Assembly: GCF_014655595.1 (NCBI RefSeq)
Contig: NZ_BNBL01000011.1
Coordinates: 124,001-188,000 of the forward strand
Length of the DNA stretch: 64,000 nucleotides
Reading direction: 5' to 3'
Origin: Streptomyces griseocarneus
Lineage (GTDB): Bacteria; Actinomycetota; Actinomycetes; Streptomycetales; Streptomycetaceae
Positions 7,859 to 16,409 of the stretch are shown piece by piece (positions within the stretch are counted from its first letter, which is position 1; each line of letters begins with the position of its first letter). A program made the position numbers and the translations under genes. The notes under the pieces are model-generated. The model ran no database searches, was not told the origin of the DNA, and was given only the letters and a program-made list of their open reading frames with translations.

Positions 7859-9132
7859 GTAGTGCCTCCTCTGACGGTCTCACGAATGCGCTCGCCACAT
7901 TCACGGGCCGCGATGCTGTCGACCCGGGCCGCGGCCCGCTGGAACCCTCGGATCTTGCCCAGCAGCCGCGGAGAGGCGATACCGCCGGACGCGTCGAGAG
8001 CAGCGCCCATCTCCGCGCAAGCTTCGTCGACCTCCCCGGCGGCGAGAAGTACACCTGCGAGCTTCACGCGGTACGAGGCGCTGTTGCGAGCCAGGTCATC
8101 GCCAATGCCGCGCACAGCAGCGCGCAGGAACGGCACGGCCTGTTTCGGCAGCTCGGCCCGTACATACATGTCTGCCGTCGCGTAGTCGACCTCGAATGGG
8201 CCGACGAACCGGGCCCACTTCGGCACCTCGGAATCCGTGTCCGCGCGTCCCTGGTGGCTGACGGCCCGACTCAGCGCTCGGCGCGCGCCGGACAGGTCTC
8301 CCGCGTGGGTCGCGACGTTGGCATCCCGCAGCGCGATCACCAGGTGCACCGTGTGACCGGCTCCCGCGCGCGCGGCGAGCCTGTACGCGTTCTCGACCGC
8401 GCTCGCCGCCTCCCACGCTCGCTCCGCCTTGATCGCGAGAAGCACAAGCGTCTCGAGCACGGAAATCTGTAGCAACGGATTGTCGACAAGTTGCGCCGCA
8501 GCGAGCGCTTCCATGCAGGCGGCGCGCCCCTGACCGATGCGCCCGCCGTCGTAGCCGTACCAAGCCCGGTGGCCGTGCAGCTCAGCAAGCATCGTCTGCA
8601 ACTCACGACCAATGCGGCTGGTGTACGAGGCGGCGCCGAGAGCCTCCGTGATCTCACCCTCGATACGGCCCGCCTGCGTCATGGCCGGCACGCTGCCCAC
8701 CGTGTGGTCCGTCTGGTACAAGCCGTCGAGCCTCGACCGCAGGCGGACAACGTCGGACGTGCCGATCCGCGGCCCCGGTCGAACAGGAACAAGGGTCGCT
8801 GCGACGAGTGCCCCGGCGTCGGCGACGAACGTTCTCCGCTTCACCTCTCCAGCGTCGCTGATCGGCCCTGCGGCCGTCACGCGGTGCATCGGGACGTCGA
8901 ACCCCATCTCGGCCAGCGGTACGCCGAACATGGCCTCCAATACGGCCTGCTGGCCCGGGTGGGGCAGAGGCGGCGGCGTTTCTCGTTCCCACCGGCGCAG
9001 CTGCCGCTCACTGAGGGCAGCCGCGACCCCGAGGCGCACAGCCTCCTCGATGAACGCCGCCACGAATGACGCTTGCGTGTACCCGGCGGCCCGGCGTAAC
9101 TGCGTCAGCTTGCTGATCGTCTTGCCCGCCAT
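7855..9132 (-). CDS. XRE-type regulator with TPR-like C-terminal domain
   Basis: This 425-residue regulator has an N-terminal helix-turn-helix (SKLTQLRRAAGYTQASFVAA ... ALSERQLRRWERETPPPLPH) and a long helical C-terminal part of TPR-like repeats (for example AWEAASAVENAYRLAARAGAG and SYRVKLAGVLLAAGEVDEAC). This architecture is widespread in Streptomyces and senses small molecules or peptides. It is coupled by an ATGA overlap to the GNAT gene and divergent from the small ORFs at 9300-9649, which it probably controls. No signalling peptide is evident nearby apart from those small ORFs. Confidence 0.82.
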   Translation of the reverse strand: MAGKTISKLTQLRRAAGYTQASFVAAFIEEAVRLGVAAALSERQLRRWERETPPPLPHPGQQAVLEAMFGVPLAEMGFDVPMHRVTAAGPISDAGEVKRRTFVADAGALVAATLVPVRPGPRIGTSDVVRLRSRLDGLYQTDHTVGSVPAMTQAGRIEGEITEALGAASYTSRIGRELQTMLAELHGHRAWYGYDGGRIGQGRAACMEALAAAQLVDNPLLQISVLETLVLLAIKAERAWEAASAVENAYRLAARAGAGHTVHLVIALRDANVATHAGDLSGARRALSRAVSHQGRADTDSEVPKWARFVGPFEVDYATADMYVRAELPKQAVPFLRAAVRGIGDDLARNSASYRVKLAGVLLAAGEVDEACAEMGAALDASGGIASPRLLGKIRGFQRAAARVDSIAARECGERIRETVRGGTT

Positions 9133-9299
9133 GCGCTCTCCTCGCGACCGCGGATTCCCTCCACACCGTAATGACTTGATGCCTACGCCGACCCCGAAAA
9201 CGTCCGCCTAAACGTCCGGTCTCGCGACGCCCGCAGCGCCCGCTCGAGCAGTGCACTGGTGGTGCACCACTTCGAGCTACGCCAGCGAGGGGGCAAGAC

Positions 9300-9557
9300 G
9301 TGAGCAAGTCCGTAAGAGCGCACGCCGGACGGCGGGCGCAGGCTAGCGGTGACCACATCAAGGGTCTGCCGCATCGGCTGCGGCTCGGCGCGCGGGTGAT
9401 CGACATCGCCAAGGGCCGCGAGGGCATCGCGCACGGCGTCGGTGAGCCGTTCGGAGTCGAGGAGAAGCCGTCGTACGTGTGGCTGCTCCCACCCAGCGGC
9501 GGATTCGAGTGGCGGGTGGACGTCACGTCCGTGCGTCCGCTCGGGAACGACACGTGA
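9300..9557 (+). CDS. Small hypothetical protein (85 residues)
   Basis: This basic 85-residue protein begins MSKSVRAHAGRRAQASGDHI and has a C-terminal part PSYVWLLPPSGGFEWRVDVT. A GAGGGGGCAA Shine-Dalgarno sequence lies just before the GTG start. It has no signal peptide or membrane segment, and I do not recognise the family. It is the first gene rightward from the divergent TPR-XRE regulator and overlaps the next tiny ORF by four bases, so it is probably the head of the phytanoyl-dioxygenase operon. Confidence 0.6.
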   Translation: MSKSVRAHAGRRAQASGDHIKGLPHRLRLGARVIDIAKGREGIAHGVGEPFGVEEKPSYVWLLPPSGGFEWRVDVTSVRPLGNDT

Positions 9558-9649
9558 GACAACGCTTAGCAGTCCTCATCTGGATCTGTCTGTGCGTTGC
9601 CGTCGTCGTCCCGCTGGCCGTTGCCGGAGACCCGCACCACGGCTCCTAG
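9554..9649 (+). CDS. 31-residue single-pass membrane peptide with a TTA codon
   Basis: This tiny ORF starts at a GTG overlapping the previous stop (GTGA). It encodes MRQRLAVLIWICLCVAVVVP, then about 11 residues ending DPHHGS. Most of it is one hydrophobic helix with a positive N terminus, so it should insert in the membrane. Its fifth codon is TTA, the rare bldA-dependent leucine codon, suggesting growth-phase control of translation. Translational coupling to the 85-residue gene supports reality. It could be a small membrane regulator or a degraded leader peptide. Confidence 0.5.
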   Translation: MRQRLAVLIWICLCVAVVVPLAVAGDPHHGS

Positions 9650-9782
9650 CCCGTTCTAGGCTCCGTCCCCGCGCTTCCTTCGACCGACCCCTTCGGTCCG
9701 TATGCGGGCGGAGGTCGGCACGACATCACCGCGCACTCACCGTCGCTTCGGCTGCTGCTGAGGCGGGAGAGGACACCGAACC

Positions 9783-10496
9783 ATGAACGCTTGCGCCGCT
9801 GCGCCCCGGTTTGCCGGACCGAGTCCGCTGGGAGAAAGCGGCTTCCGTACCGACGTCGGCTGGCACCTGAATGAGGTGGCCCGCGGCTGCGGCGCCGACG
9901 TCACAACCGCGCACCTCAACAGCCGCACCGAGGTCATAGCCGAAGCTCACCTGCGTATCGAGTGGGCCGCGTACGCGGTGCGTAGCCCCGGGCTGCTCCG
10001 CGCCGTACAGGACGTAATCGGCAGCGCCGTGGCCGTTGAGAACAGCTTTCTCATGGTCAAGTGGCCGGGCCGCGAGTTCGTGGTGCCCTGGCACCAGGAC
10101 GGCACGAATGAGCGCATGGACCTCGACCCCGAACGGGCGGTCGCCGCATGGCTGGCCATCACCGACGCAACCACGGGGAATGGCTGCTTGCAGGTGCTGC
10201 CGGGCTCACACGCCGCCGGATATCTCCCCAACGGCCGGGAGAGCGGAGACGCGGCGCGAGGCAAGGCGCTCGGGGTTCAGGGCATGCCGGACGGCCCGCA
10301 CGAGCGCGGGGTGTGGCTGCCTCTTGATGCCGGCCAAGCCTGCTTGATGGATGTCCGTCTCATCCACCGCTCGGACAGCAACACCACCGACGAGCCCCGC
10401 GTCGGCCTGAACGTTCGCTACGTCGCGCCCGGCGCCGTCCGGGCGCGCGGCGATTTCAGCCCCAGCCTGTACCCGCTCACCGGATCGGGCTGGTAG
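9783..10496 (+). CDS. Phytanoyl-CoA dioxygenase-like Fe(II)/2-oxoglutarate oxygenase
   Basis: This 237-residue PhyH-type oxygenase has the 2-His-1-carboxylate triad visible as VPWHQDGTNE (HxD) and DVRLIHRSDSN (distal His). The 2-oxoglutarate-binding Arg is in EPRVGLNVRYVAP. The GCLQVLPGSHAAGY block is also characteristic. Such enzymes hydroxylate or desaturate amino acids, peptides or lipids in secondary metabolism; the substrate is not deducible. It is flanked by an unknown protein and a divergently oriented MFS exporter, which fits a small tailoring/export cassette. Confidence 0.85.
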   Translation: MNACAAAPRFAGPSPLGESGFRTDVGWHLNEVARGCGADVTTAHLNSRTEVIAEAHLRIEWAAYAVRSPGLLRAVQDVIGSAVAVENSFLMVKWPGREFVVPWHQDGTNERMDLDPERAVAAWLAITDATTGNGCLQVLPGSHAAGYLPNGRESGDAARGKALGVQGMPDGPHERGVWLPLDAGQACLMDVRLIHRSDSNTTDEPRVGLNVRYVAPGAVRARGDFSPSLYPLTGSGW

Positions 10497-10535
10497 TCCA
10501 ACAAGGCACCCATGGGAAAGAGAGGAGCACCAACC

Positions 10536-10988
10536 GTGACCATGCTCGAGACCGGCGCACCGCCGATCACCCGTGTGCGCGTCCTCACCGGCGACGACGC
10601 CGACCCCACCCGCAGGGGCAGCAAGACGGTCATCGCGTTCAGCGACTGCCGCTACTACTGCCCCGACGCCGCCACCGTCGAACGGTGCGTCGAGCACCTG
10701 CGCGCCAGCGACGAGCGGCTCCGTTCCCGTCCCGAAGAGCAGATGCTGTGGGACTGGCAATGCACCTACTTCGAAGCCGACACCGCCAACGCCAGTGGTG
10801 GTGGGACGGTCATCCTCGGCGTCTCCTGGTACGAGCGGGCGTTCTTCGACGACCGCCGCGACGCCTGGTTCGGCGCCATGCACACCCGCATCTACAAGGA
10901 GATCGGCGTGCCCATGGAGGACGTCACCGTGGAGCACTGGCTCGCCCTCGAGGTGGCCCGGTGGAAAGCCGAACCGCAGTCCGCGTAG
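10536..10988 (+). CDS. Hypothetical protein downstream of the dioxygenase
   Basis: This protein of about 150 residues starts at the GTG at 10536 behind AGAGGAG; an ATG eight codons upstream is less well placed. It contains SKTVIAFSDCRYYCPDAATV, several Trp/Tyr and acidic residues, and GGGTVILGVSWYERAFFDDR. It has no signal peptide and no motif I recognise. It follows the dioxygenase by 39 bases and is probably cotranscribed, so it may be a partner enzyme or binding protein in the same pathway. Confidence 0.6.
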   Translation: MTMLETGAPPITRVRVLTGDDADPTRRGSKTVIAFSDCRYYCPDAATVERCVEHLRASDERLRSRPEEQMLWDWQCTYFEADTANASGGGTVILGVSWYERAFFDDRRDAWFGAMHTRIYKEIGVPMEDVTVEHWLALEVARWKAEPQSA

Positions 10989-11018
10989 CAGCTCGACACC
11001 GGCCGCCTGAACGGCCGG

Positions 11019-11040
11019 TCTCCCCGTAACCCCCTCGGCC
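11019..11040. terminator. Hairpin terminator after the dioxygenase operon
   Basis: ACCGGCCG and CGGCCGGT form a perfect 8-bp stem around a 6-base loop, 31 bases after the stop at 10988 and before the converging MFS gene. A second imperfect G-rich hairpin follows at about 11035-11075. No U-tract is present, as is common in Streptomyces. Confidence 0.55.
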
Positions 11041-11084
11041 CCCGCCGCGTCTGCACCACGTTGCGGGGGCTGAGGCACGCGCCA

Positions 11085-12344
11085 CTACTCCGCAGCCACC
11101 GGACGCCCGTGGGCTGCCGCAGACACGGGCAGGACCGCATCCGGGCGTAGCGCCCGGGAGGCGACGAGCAGCGCTCCGAGCGCCACGCCCGCCACGACGA
11201 CCCCGCCCACCACAAACGCACCGCGGGGCGAGGCGTCGACCAGGAACGGCAGCAGTAGCATTCCGGCCGTGCCACCAGCGCGAATCACGGTTTGATCCAC
11301 CGACATCAGTCGCAGCCGCTCGGCAGGCGCGAACGCTCCGAGGTGCGCACGCAAGGTGACGCTGGTTGCTGGGGTGACCAGACCCGTCACCGTGGCGAGC
11401 AGCACCAGTGCAGGCAGGCTCAGGGCCAGCCCCATGCACGCTGTAGCCACACCTTGCACCGCCCACGCCGCGCAGTAGACGCCCAGCCAGCCGCCTGAGC
11501 GCCGGTTGCTGGCGAGCGGGTTACCCAACAGCGCCCCGATGCCCACAGCGGCTGTCACAAGCCCGTAGACGGCCGCCCCGGTGCCGTATCGGGTGGCGAG
11601 CAGCGCCGGCATACCGACCGCCGTCACGGCTGAACAGAACAGCGCGACACCGTGCAGGCCGATCGCGAGTCCGACGCGGGGGTGCGCACGCACTGTCGGC
11701 CATGCTCGAGCCGCCGGCCGTGCCCGGCCGGACCGCTCTACCTCTTCGGAGCCGGCCGCCGTGGCATACCGCCGTGCCAGCCAGCCGAGCGCCACCGCGG
11801 ACACCGCGAAGGTAATCCCGTTCAGCGCGAAGAGCTGCACCTCGGAGACCACGAGCAGCAGCAGACCGATACTCGCCGGACCCGCGATCCGGGCAATGCG
11901 CCCCGTAAGGTCGAACAGCCCCGTGACCTGTTGCACCCGCGAGGGCTCAACGAGATCCGGCACCAGGGCGCCGAGGTTCGGATCGAACAGCGCCCCGAGG
12001 GTGCCGAGCAGCAACACCCCGACGAGTAGAAGCGCCACGCCCCACACGTCCGGTGACCACAGGAAGGGCAACGCGACCGCGACCAGTGCCCGGGCCGCGT
12101 CGACCCACGCCAGCCGCCCGAACGTCGAGAACCGTGCGACCGCATGACGTCCGACGGTGCCAAGCACGATGTACGGCAGCGACTCGACGACCGCGACCAG
12201 CCCCATGAGCGAGGCCGAACCGGTGGCGGCATACACGACCCACATCACAGCAAGCGCGTAAAGCCGATCCCCGAGCACGGAGAGACTCTGCGCAAGCCAC
12301 AGCACCAGTACAGACCGCTGCCGAAGCAGCCGCAGGTAACTCAC
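11085..12344 (-). CDS. MFS transporter
   Basis: This 419-residue major-facilitator exporter has about 12 hydrophobic helices, for example VLVLWLAQSLSVLGDRLYAL, VALLLVGVLLLGTLGALFD and FVVGGVVVAGVALGALLVA. I set the start at the GTG giving MSYLRLLRQ (12344), because the longer frame to 12467 adds a non-membrane segment overlapping the hydrolase remnant. The FDPNLGALVPDLVEP loop after helix 4 resembles macrolide-efflux (MefA-like) and enterobactin-exporter (EntS-like) proteins. It is convergent with the dioxygenase operon and may export its product or provide resistance. Confidence 0.85.
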   Translation of the reverse strand: MSYLRLLRQRSVLVLWLAQSLSVLGDRLYALAVMWVVYAATGSASLMGLVAVVESLPYIVLGTVGRHAVARFSTFGRLAWVDAARALVAVALPFLWSPDVWGVALLLVGVLLLGTLGALFDPNLGALVPDLVEPSRVQQVTGLFDLTGRIARIAGPASIGLLLLVVSEVQLFALNGITFAVSAVALGWLARRYATAAGSEEVERSGRARPAARAWPTVRAHPRVGLAIGLHGVALFCSAVTAVGMPALLATRYGTGAAVYGLVTAAVGIGALLGNPLASNRRSGGWLGVYCAAWAVQGVATACMGLALSLPALVLLATVTGLVTPATSVTLRAHLGAFAPAERLRLMSVDQTVIRAGGTAGMLLLPFLVDASPRGAFVVGGVVVAGVALGALLVASRALRPDAVLPVSAAAHGRPVAAE

Positions 12345-12475
12345 GTGCCCTCCGAGCCGGGGCGTAGGGACCGGAAGCGCCCGCCCCGGTGGAACCGGCG
12401 CCCACCCTAGGCCCATTGGCTGCTCCGAGCACGCCTTCTCAGTGACCTCACACAAATGTGGCACCATCCCGTCCG

Positions 12476-12565
12476 GTGCTCGAGAATGCCGGCCATTTCG
12501 CGCCTGAAGCGACCCCGCAGGACCTTGCTGCGGCTGTCGAGCGGGCCCTCACCCGTCTGAACTGA
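12476..12565 (+). pseudogene. Alpha/beta-hydrolase 3'-end remnant, copy B
   Basis: About 30 codons read VLENAGHFAPEATPQDLAAA and continue to ERALTRLN and TGA. The GHF block is the catalytic His region of epoxide-hydrolase-like alpha/beta hydrolases, and the rest of the gene is missing. It is directly repeated with copy A at 7138-7205, and the identity continues about 8 bp beyond the stop codon. Confidence 0.6.
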
Positions 12566-12579
12566 AGGGACACCCACCA

Positions 12580-12807
12580 GTGGACCGGTGTCCTGATGCT
12601 GAGCAGCAAGCGCCTCAGCCCGTAGGGCGTGCACGAGGAAGACCTCGGCACCGGGGGCTGCGCCACCGCTACCGGTACACCGGCCTGCGACGACTCGTCG
12701 AAGGCCCGGACAGCTACTACGTCGTACCACTGGGGTGGGTGGCGGGCCGAGACCCGCTCTACGTGATTCCCAAGAACGACGAGACGTGGATCGGCCTCAT
12801 GATGTGA
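12580..12807 (+). CDS. Small hypothetical protein or gene remnant
   Basis: This 75-codon frame has a second half that reads like a genuine protein (YTGLRRLVEGPDSYYVVPLG, then DPLYVIPKNDETWIGLMM). The first half is Arg-rich and unnatural (GRARGRPRHRGLRHRYR), suggesting a frameshift or truncation at the 5' end. It lies between the hydrolase remnant and the 1135-residue protein. It is probably the tail of a degraded gene; the family is unknown. Confidence 0.35.
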   Translation: MDRCPDAEQQAPQPVGRARGRPRHRGLRHRYRYTGLRRLVEGPDSYYVVPLGWVAGRDPLYVIPKNDETWIGLMM

Positions 12808-12864
12808 CGACCGAGGGCAGTACGGGTAGCGAAAGTACGGGCCCGTCGTCGATGGGGAGGATCC

Positions 12865-15800
12865 GTGCCGGAGCATGCCCCGCCCGCCGCGTGGAGCCCT
12901 GGCGAACAGCGCATGTGGGAGACGTATCGCCGTGGTCTGTGGTGCGATGGCGTGCCGGAGGTCCGGGGCGAAGCGGTCCGCGCTTTGTTGGTGTCCGCGC
13001 CGCCGCCGCTCCCGGGCTGCCTGGCTCGGTTACGCCTGCGAGGTGTGCACGTCCGAGGAGAGTGCGATCTCGCCGAGCTGGTTGTGGGCAGCGCGGTACG
13101 CCTCGCCCGGTGCGAATTTGACGAGGTGCCAAGCCTGGACGGTGCACGGTTCGATGCGTTGGAACTGACGGAATGCGAGCTGCCGGGACTGACCCTGGTC
13201 GGCGCTCACACCGACCGGGAGTGTGAAATAGTCGCCTGTACGGTCACCGGCACGCTGGATATGCGCTCGCTGAGCGTCGGGGGGCGGCTGGCCCTCAACG
13301 GCACGGCCGTCCGGGTCTCCGTCGGAAAGGCCGCGATCGACGCGCAGTCCTTGGCCGTCGATGAAGACTTCTGGGCGTTCGGCCTGGACTGCGCCGGCTC
13401 TTTCTATCTGAACCATGCTCGCGTTCAGGACGCCCTGGTGTTGCACAGGGCACGCATCGGCAGCTTAGGCACCGGAGCCTTGCAGGCACCTGAGCTCAAG
13501 GTCGGTGGCGGCCTTTACCTCGATGACCGGTTCCGCGCCATCGGCATGGTCAATCTCTACGGTGCCTCCATCGGCGGTTCCGTGGTTCTGTCCCACGCGA
13601 CCCTGACCGGGCACCTGACCGGTCTCACCCGCGTCGATGCCGTCTGGAACCTCTACGGGGAGGACGAGAACGGCACGCTCTGGGCGATGAGGCAGGACCA
13701 CGAGCGGCCACGGGAGGAGAACGGGACCATGAGGTGGGCGCCGCCCGTGCCCATCGACCGGAACATCGGCGGCACGTCGATCAGCCACGCCCCGGGGCAC
13801 TCCACGGCGCTGTTCTCCTACACCCGGGACGGGACGCACCTGCGGCTGGACGTCCAGGACGAGCTCACCGGCATGTGGCAGGAGATGCCCCTGCGCATCC
13901 ACGTACCGGACCCCAAGGCCGGCGAGGCCGACGAGCGCACCTCGGCCCCGGAGGGCGGCGGCACACGGTTGCACGAGACGACCCGCCACAGGCTGGAGGC
14001 GGCCCTCACCGATGCCCAGGGCGCTCCGGTGCCCCGGTACCGGGTGCTGGTCAGGGTGGCCGACGGCTGCGCGCCGTGCCGGGTGGTCTGCCAGGGACGC
14101 ACTGTCGTGATCGGCAGGGATCCGTCCGAACTGTTCACCGACGCCTACGGGCGGCTGACGATCTCACTGCTCGCCGACGGAATCGCCACGCCCCGACTGG
14201 AGTTGACGGCTCAGGGACTGCCGGGGCCCGTGGTCCTGGAACCGGGCCGTACGGTGCACGAGTACCTGGCCGGCAAGCGCAAGACCCTCAACCCGTCCAA
14301 CCCCGGCGGCGGACTGCCGGAGTTCACCGAGGACGGCGGTGCGCTGAAGCGGCTCGTGCCCGGCGTGGACCCGGGCGACGCGGGCAGTGCCGCCAAGGCC
14401 ATCCGCAAGGGTGCGGCGATCGGCCTCGGCGAGACGACGAGCGACGCCGGGTTCGTGTTCGCCGTGGACCACGGGGGTGCGGCGGGTCGGAGTGACGGGG
14501 TCACGTTCCGGGACTTGCGGTCGGAGGAAGAGCTGCTGCTCGAGCTGGATCTGATGAACGGGAACCCCGGCGTGGCCCTCGCCCCGGGGGCAACCGATGA
14601 GCTGGCCGAGCCGTACATGTGGGGCTGGGCCAAGGATCTGTGGAACAAGATGAAAAAGGTCGGCGGGGACATCTGGCAGGGCCTCAAACGGGGCGCCATG
14701 GTCGTCGAGAAGGCCGTCGTGGAGGGCGGAAAGAAGCTGGTGCCCCTGGCGGTGAGGATCGGCAAGGTCGTGATCGAAGGCGTCAAACTCGCCTTCCACG
14801 CGCTGCAGCAGGTCGCCCACTTCATCACCCGGGTCCTCAAGGCCATCGGAGCCGCCATCGAGAAGGTCATCGAGTGGCTCAAGGCGCTCTTCGCCTTCCG
14901 CGACATCTGGAACACCAAGAAGGCGTTCGAACAGGCCATGCGCTCCGCCGGGACCGTGCTGCGGAGCGCGGCCGGGGAGGCTGCCCAGGATGCCCGCCAG
15001 TGGGTCGGCCAGGAGAAACGGGACTTGCACCCCCACATCGAACGGTTCGTGCGGCAGCACGGGAGCAGTTCCCTGGCGCCGAAGGTGCCCGACTCCCACT
15101 CCGGGGTGCCCGGAGCGACGTCCGGGCATGACGTGCACCGGAACTGGCTGATGGACAAGGTGCAGGCACAGCCGCTGACGCTGCCGAGCACCGCGGGCAG
15201 TACGGTGGGTGACGAGGTGCCCGACTCGCTGGCCGCATGGGTGGACAAGGCCGTCGGTTCGCTGGGCGGCGCGGGTGTGGGGTACGCGCGGGCCATCGGT
15301 GACCTGCTGAAGAGCCCCGAGGCCTCCCTCAAGGAGTTCGCCACCTCCAGTGAGGCGATCATCGACATGGGCCTCGACCTCGTCGGCGCTCTCGTGGCCG
15401 AGGTGGAGCGCTTCGTGGCGAACGGCCTCCTGGCGTTCCAGAGCATGCTCGACACCGAACTGTCCCTCGGCCCCCTCAACAAACTCTGGGAGTGGCTCGC
15501 CGATCTCGCGGACCACCCGGGGGACAAACTGACCTTCGGCGGGCTCCTCGCCCTGCTGGCCGCGCTGCCGGCCACCATCGGCTACAAGTTGCTCTACGGC
15601 TCCGACAACCAGCCGTTCCCCGGTGGCTCCCTGCCCGATCCCGCCGCCATGAACGGGGACGGGCGGAACACGGAGGCCTACGACGCCATCAAGACCTGCA
15701 TCATGGCCGGTGGTCTGCTGCAGGCGATGAGCGTGATGACGGCCACCATGGCGGACGTGCTGGGTGAGGAGACACCGGATCTGCTCACCGGGGTGAGCAT

Positions 15801-16272
15801 TGCCCTGGCGGTGATCATTTTCGGCCTCGCCCACGCCGGCCTGGTCTGGAAGGGGCTCAAGTGGATGGGCCTGGGCGGGAGCATCTTCGCCGGCACCGCC
15901 TTGGCGGCCGTAGTCGGCATCGGGGTCTGGCAGTTCCTCAAGAGCGAGAAGGCGAAGGCGTTCGCCAGGACGGCGGGTCCCATCATCCTGACCGTGCTCG
16001 TACTCGGAGGGCTCGGCTACATCATCTACCAGGCCATCGAGAAGGACCTGACCGGCTGGGCACTGGCAGGATCCCTTCTCATCGTCATCACGGGGCTCAC
16101 CGCCTGCCTCAACATCCCGAAGTTCCGTGACAGTCAGGGTTGGTGGTCGATTCCCACGAAGGTCGCCATCGACACCATCGGCAACGCCGTGGGCGGCGCC
16201 CTCGCCGTGGTCGCGGCCGACAGCCGTTCCGCCTTCATGCCCGGCGCCGGCATGGCGACCGGGGTGGTGTGA
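12865..16272 (+). CDS. Giant multidomain membrane protein of unknown function
   Basis: This 1135-residue protein has no signal peptide. Residues ~55-255 form irregular beta-helix-like repeats (GVHVRGECDLAELVVGS, GGSVVLSHATLTG) like pentapeptide or bactofilin-type proteins. Residues ~260-345 resemble a single propeller-like unit (NLYGEDENGTLWAMRQ). Residues ~375-470 look like an Ig-like beta domain with Cys residues. Residues ~585-690 are amphipathic helices rich in Lys and Val (DLWNKMKKVGGDIWQGLKRG). The last about 250 residues contain at least five hydrophobic helices (for example TGVSIALAVIIFGLAHAGLV, IILTVLVLGGLGYIIYQAI). Codon 201 is TTA (13465-13467), so expression may depend on bldA. 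The organisation suggests a membrane-active or pore-like protein, but that is inference. Confidence 0.75.
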   Translation: MPEHAPPAAWSPGEQRMWETYRRGLWCDGVPEVRGEAVRALLVSAPPPLPGCLARLRLRGVHVRGECDLAELVVGSAVRLARCEFDEVPSLDGARFDALELTECELPGLTLVGAHTDRECEIVACTVTGTLDMRSLSVGGRLALNGTAVRVSVGKAAIDAQSLAVDEDFWAFGLDCAGSFYLNHARVQDALVLHRARIGSLGTGALQAPELKVGGGLYLDDRFRAIGMVNLYGASIGGSVVLSHATLTGHLTGLTRVDAVWNLYGEDENGTLWAMRQDHERPREENGTMRWAPPVPIDRNIGGTSISHAPGHSTALFSYTRDGTHLRLDVQDELTGMWQEMPLRIHVPDPKAGEADERTSAPEGGGTRLHETTRHRLEAALTDAQGAPVPRYRVLVRVADGCAPCRVVCQGRTVVIGRDPSELFTDAYGRLTISLLADGIATPRLELTAQGLPGPVVLEPGRTVHEYLAGKRKTLNPSNPGGGLPEFTEDGGALKRLVPGVDPGDAGSAAKAIRKGAAIGLGETTSDAGFVFAVDHGGAAGRSDGVTFRDLRSEEELLLELDLMNGNPGVALAPGATDELAEPYMWGWAKDLWNKMKKVGGDIWQGLKRGAMVVEKAVVEGGKKLVPLAVRIGKVVIEGVKLAFHALQQVAHFITRVLKAIGAAIEKVIEWLKALFAFRDIWNTKKAFEQAMRSAGTVLRSAAGEAAQDARQWVGQEKRDLHPHIERFVRQHGSSSLAPKVPDSHSGVPGATSGHDVHRNWLMDKVQAQPLTLPSTAGSTVGDEVPDSLAAWVDKAVGSLGGAGVGYARAIGDLLKSPEASLKEFATSSEAIIDMGLDLVGALVAEVERFVANGLLAFQSMLDTELSLGPLNKLWEWLADLADHPGDKLTFGGLLALLAALPATIGYKLLYGSDNQPFPGGSLPDPAAMNGDGRNTEAYDAIKTCIMAGGLLQAMSVMTATMADVLGEETPDLLTGVSIALAVIIFGLAHAGLVWKGLKWMGLGGSIFAGTALAAVVGIGVWQFLKSEKAKAFARTAGPIILTVLVLGGLGYIIYQAIEKDLTGWALAGSLLIVITGLTACLNIPKFRDSQGWWSIPTKVAIDTIGNAVGGALAVVAADSRSAFMPGAGMATGVV

Positions 16273-16291
16273 ACGTCCCGGCGTGAGGGAT

Positions 16292-16324
16292 CGGGCTGTG
16301 CCGGCCGGACGTCGGCACAGCCCG
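16292..16324. terminator. Strong hairpin terminator after the giant gene
   Basis: CGGGCTGTGCCG and CGGCACAGCCCG form a perfect 12-bp stem with a 9-base loop, 20 bases after the stop at 16272. It also separates this gene from the converging TfoX-like gene. Confidence 0.75.
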
Positions 16325-16409
16325 CCGGCAGGATGTGCCCGACCCTCGCCGGCCGCATGGCAGCCCCTCGGCTCCGGGCGGACGAGCAGCAGGCCAGGCA
16401 GTCCGCGGA

